Part shown: positions 5,125-6,741 of the stretch, in pieces
Numbering within the stretch: the first letter of the stretch is position 1
How the letters are laid out: each line of letters starts with the position of its first letter
Source of the DNA: a bacterium
Lineage (GTDB): Bacteria; Vulcanimicrobiota; Vulcanimicrobiia; Vulcanimicrobiales; Vulcanimicrobiaceae
NCBI GenBank assembly: GCA_021807065.1
Contig: JAKAPO010000132.1
Coordinates: 1-6,741, forward strand
Direction: 5' to 3'
DNA length: 6,741 bases
The notes under the pieces: generated by a model
What the model saw: the letters and a program-made list of their open reading frames with translations, nothing else
Database searches by the model: none
What the model was told of the DNA's origin: nothing
Program-made: the position numbers and the translations under genes

Positions 5125-6312
5125 TTAAGCGGAATCGTTTCTTGTTTCGCAAACGCAGCCAACGGCCATCGCAGGCGTCGACTGCGCTCCTTGAAATCCG
5201 CTGCGCGCTGCTAAGCGCATAGCGGCCTTCACTGACTTCTGTTGGCTGGGCGAGAGGCTCTCAAATGCGCGCGACGTTTCGCGTATGGTCTTTGCCGCGC
5301 GTCCCATACCGGCGCGCAACACCTCGCAATTCTCGGGCATGGTCTTTCGCACGTATAGCCAAAGTAGCACGAGGCTCGCGCGCTCCCCGACGGTCGCGGA
5401 AGCAAGTCTCTTCGTTTGATTCGCTAGGCCCAACGCCTTGGGACCCACGAGACGCGAAAGGAAGTTTCCGAAAACTACGAAGTCGTCGATAAAGTCGCGT
5501 AGATCGTCGCGTGCCTGGCGCAGCTCTTCAACAGACAGCATCTGCAGAAATTCTTCGCTCAACACCCGTTCGAGCATATCACGCGTCCTCGCAATCAATG
5601 AAGCTTGCTCAGTTGTATCCTTAGCACCCGGTAAGAGAGATGGATACTCGCGCGAGCCCCCTAGGCCGTAGCCGCGGAAGAGCAGCCCAGCGTAGCTTTC
5701 GCCCTCCGACTCGACGCAATCGTTCGGCGTCAAAGAGCCGAAGAAGAGGCTCATCGCTGCGTACGCGAACGATGCTACCTCGGCATCTCGCATGCGTCCG
5801 AGCCGAAGCTTCCGTCGGACGGCGCCCTCGTTTCCAGAAAAGTGCTCCTCGACAAATTGAACGGCTCGGTCTTTGCCGTACTCGGTTTCGATTTCCTCGC
5901 TCGTTTCATCGGCGAACGATGCCTCCTCTTCGATGGGCTCTTGCGCGCCGACGTTGGCGCGTAACTGAATTGTCGGCGCTAGCGTGTCGCGGATGACAGC
6001 GCGCGGATCGGGGACCAGGGCGTCGTGCCCCTCCCAGAAGAGTACAAACGGCTCCTCGGATTTCCGGTAGCCGACGCGCACGCGCTTCGATTTGCTGGAT
6101 TTGCCCCTTCCCGAGGCGTCAAACAGCGCTCGGATTTGCTCCACGGCGCGAGCGGAATAGACGGTTTCGGAGCCGCGTAGCCCGCGACGGTGCGCCTGCG
6201 CTGGCGGCTCTATGCGGTGCGAGCGTTGCCAGCGTTGGAGTTGCCGTGGTGAGAGGCCGGGGAAGAGGGCGAGGATATCGGCCTTTGTGAGCGCCTCTCG
6301 GCGGGAACGCAT
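5125..6312 (-). CDS. Unrecognised 395-residue protein with N-terminal helix-turn-helix
   Basis: I choose ATG 6312; a TTG two codons earlier (6318) is possible. GGAAAG lies about nine bases upstream. Residues 8-62 look like a MerR/excisionase-type HTH: LTKADILALFPGLSPRQLQR, then WQRSHRIEPP, and YSARAVEQIRALF. A basic linker (68-84, KSSKSKRVRV) is followed by a short alpha/beta-like stretch with FVLFWEGHD (89-97), an acidic region rich in Glu (122-147), and then a mainly helical body to the C-terminus with EELRQARDDLRDFIDDFV (262-279) and LVLLWLYVRK (314-323). I know no family with this layout. The HTH suggests a DNA-binding regulator or an element-encoded replication or transfer factor. It is divergent from a ribbon-helix-helix gene and 69 bases upstream of the truncated Cas1-like gene on the same strand. 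Confidence 0.72.
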   Translation of the reverse strand: MRSRREALTKADILALFPGLSPRQLQRWQRSHRIEPPAQAHRRGLRGSETVYSARAVEQIRALFDASGRGKSSKSKRVRVGYRKSEEPFVLFWEGHDALVPDPRAVIRDTLAPTIQLRANVGAQEPIEEEASFADETSEEIETEYGKDRAVQFVEEHFSGNEGAVRRKLRLGRMRDAEVASFAYAAMSLFFGSLTPNDCVESEGESYAGLLFRGYGLGGSREYPSLLPGAKDTTEQASLIARTRDMLERVLSEEFLQMLSVEELRQARDDLRDFIDDFVVFGNFLSRLVGPKALGLANQTKRLASATVGERASLVLLWLYVRKTMPENCEVLRAGMGRAAKTIRETSRAFESLSPSQQKSVKAAMRLAARSGFQGAQSTPAMAVGCVCETRNDSA

Positions 6313-6371
6313 ACTCAATGCTTTCCATCAGGCAGCCGTTATCTCCTACGATCTGGAGTTAGGTCAGGGCG

Positions 6372-6377
6372 TATACT
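6372..6377 (+). promoter_or_regulatory. Leaderless-type -10 element of the ribbon-helix-helix gene
   Basis: TATACT (five of six matches to TATAAT) ends exactly six bases before ATG 6384, which places the expected transcription start on the A of the ATG. There is no Shine-Dalgarno sequence. This is the typical geometry of leaderless genes in GC-rich bacteria. The promoter lies in the 71-base divergent gap between this gene and the HTH gene at 5125-6312, so both could be controlled from here. Confidence 0.5.
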
Positions 6378-6383
6378 TGCCGC

Positions 6384-6575
6384 ATGTTTCCCGATGAACT
6401 TGGTCCTGCCCCTAGTCTTCGGATCAGCGTCCTTCTCAGCGACGAGGAGCTTTCCGCACTCATTCGGCTTTCGAGAGAACGGCGGGTAACACTGGCCGCG
6501 ATGATGCGCCTTGCTCTGCGGGAGGAACTCTCGCGCGCCGGCACGGCGCCAGCCGCGCGTGAACCAGAATCGTGA
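6384..6575 (+). CDS. Ribbon-helix-helix DNA-binding protein (CopG/Arc-like)
   Basis: A 63-residue protein. Residues 12-49 fit a ribbon-helix-helix fold: a short strand (LRISVLLS), helix 1 (DEELSALIRLSRERR), a turn (VT) and helix 2 (LAAMMRLALREEL). Such proteins bind DNA as dimers through the strand and act as small repressors, plasmid partition or copy-control proteins, relaxosome parts or antitoxins. The C-terminus is a short Ala/Glu-rich tail. Its stop overlaps the GTG start of the next gene (GTGA), which implies translational coupling. An antitoxin role is possible, but the downstream product looks like another DNA-binding protein rather than a toxin. Confidence 0.6.
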   Translation: MFPDELGPAPSLRISVLLSDEELSALIRLSRERRVTLAAMMRLALREELSRAGTAPAAREPES

Positions 6576-6741
6576 GACATTCGGTCGATCGCGCGCTCGT
6601 CCAGCGATTACTCGAAGAAACGGACCTGAGCCGCCGCGCCATTGCTACCGAAGCGCAATGCAGCGATTGGTCGGTGCGCAAAATTGAGCGCGAACTCGCC
6701 GGCGGCAATCGACCGATGAAACGCGCAAGAAGCAGATCGGA
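6572..6741 (+). CDS. Helix-turn-helix protein, 5' part (3' partial)
   Basis: GTG 6572 overlaps the stop of the upstream gene (GTGA at 6572-6575), and the frame stays open to the window edge, 56 complete codons. Residues 12-42 read RLLEETDLSRRAIATEAQCS then DWSVRKIERELAGG, a good helix-turn-helix of the kind in DNA-invertase/transposase N-termini and small regulators. The following RPMKRARSRS is basic. Function cannot be assigned from this part; the full protein could be a regulator, a recombinase or a replication initiator of the element. Confidence 0.5.
   Translation, partial: MRHSVDRALVQRLLEETDLSRRAIATEAQCSDWSVRKIERELAGGNRPMKRARSRS

Noticed and set aside
6384..6741. Type II toxin-antitoxin pair
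   Set aside because: The first product could be a ribbon-helix-helix antitoxin, but the second begins with a helix-turn-helix rather than a toxin fold.
1..6741. CRISPR array near the Cas1-like sequences
   Set aside because: No regularly spaced direct repeats of 24-40 bases are visible on either strand; the only tandem repeat is the propeller blade repeat.

Overview
This is a GC-rich bacterial accessory region. It carries several decayed or rearranged pieces of Cas1-like genes but no cas2, no CRISPR array and no other cas gene. A YVTN-type beta-propeller, a DUF5694-type exported protein and standalone Cas1-like fragments with a zinc-ribbon/helix-turn-helix tail suggest an uncultured soil-type lineage such as Candidatus Eremiobacterota/WPS-2, or possibly an acidobacterial or actinobacterial relative. 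Nothing in the window fixes the taxonomy, so this is a weak inference.

Layout, left to right. (1) 1-364, plus: the 3' end of a YVTN/lactonase-like beta-propeller gene with two nearly identical 144-base repeats and an abrupt end. (2) 478-1099, minus: two tandem remnants of Cas1 N-terminal regions, both frameshifted and both losing homology at the same protein position. (3) 1284-1784, minus: a small putative lipoprotein with a strong ribosome binding site. (4) 1903-2616, minus: a broken gene readable only across frameshifts, one of them at a seven-T run. (5) 2688-3518, plus: an exported DUF5694-like protein. (6) 3530-4276, plus: the C-terminal part of a Cas1-like protein (helical segment, TAG stop, then a C4 zinc ribbon and HTH domain), followed by a short putative ORF at 4307. 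(7) 4285-5055, minus: the N-terminal two thirds of a Cas1-like protein, convergent with (6). (8) 5125-6312, minus: an unrecognised 395-residue protein with an N-terminal HTH. (9) 6384-6741, plus, divergent from (8): a ribbon-helix-helix protein behind a leaderless-type promoter, translationally overlapping a second HTH protein that runs off the window.

The main point is the Cas1 material. Three N-terminal pieces and one C-terminal piece lie in about 4.6 kb. None of them retains the block that should hold the catalytic His and Asp, so no active integrase is encoded here as read. Pieces (6) and (7) face each other as if one gene had been broken by inversion plus deletion. The right end, with divergent DNA-binding genes, looks like a regulatory module of a mobile element, but no integrase, att site or transposase is visible.
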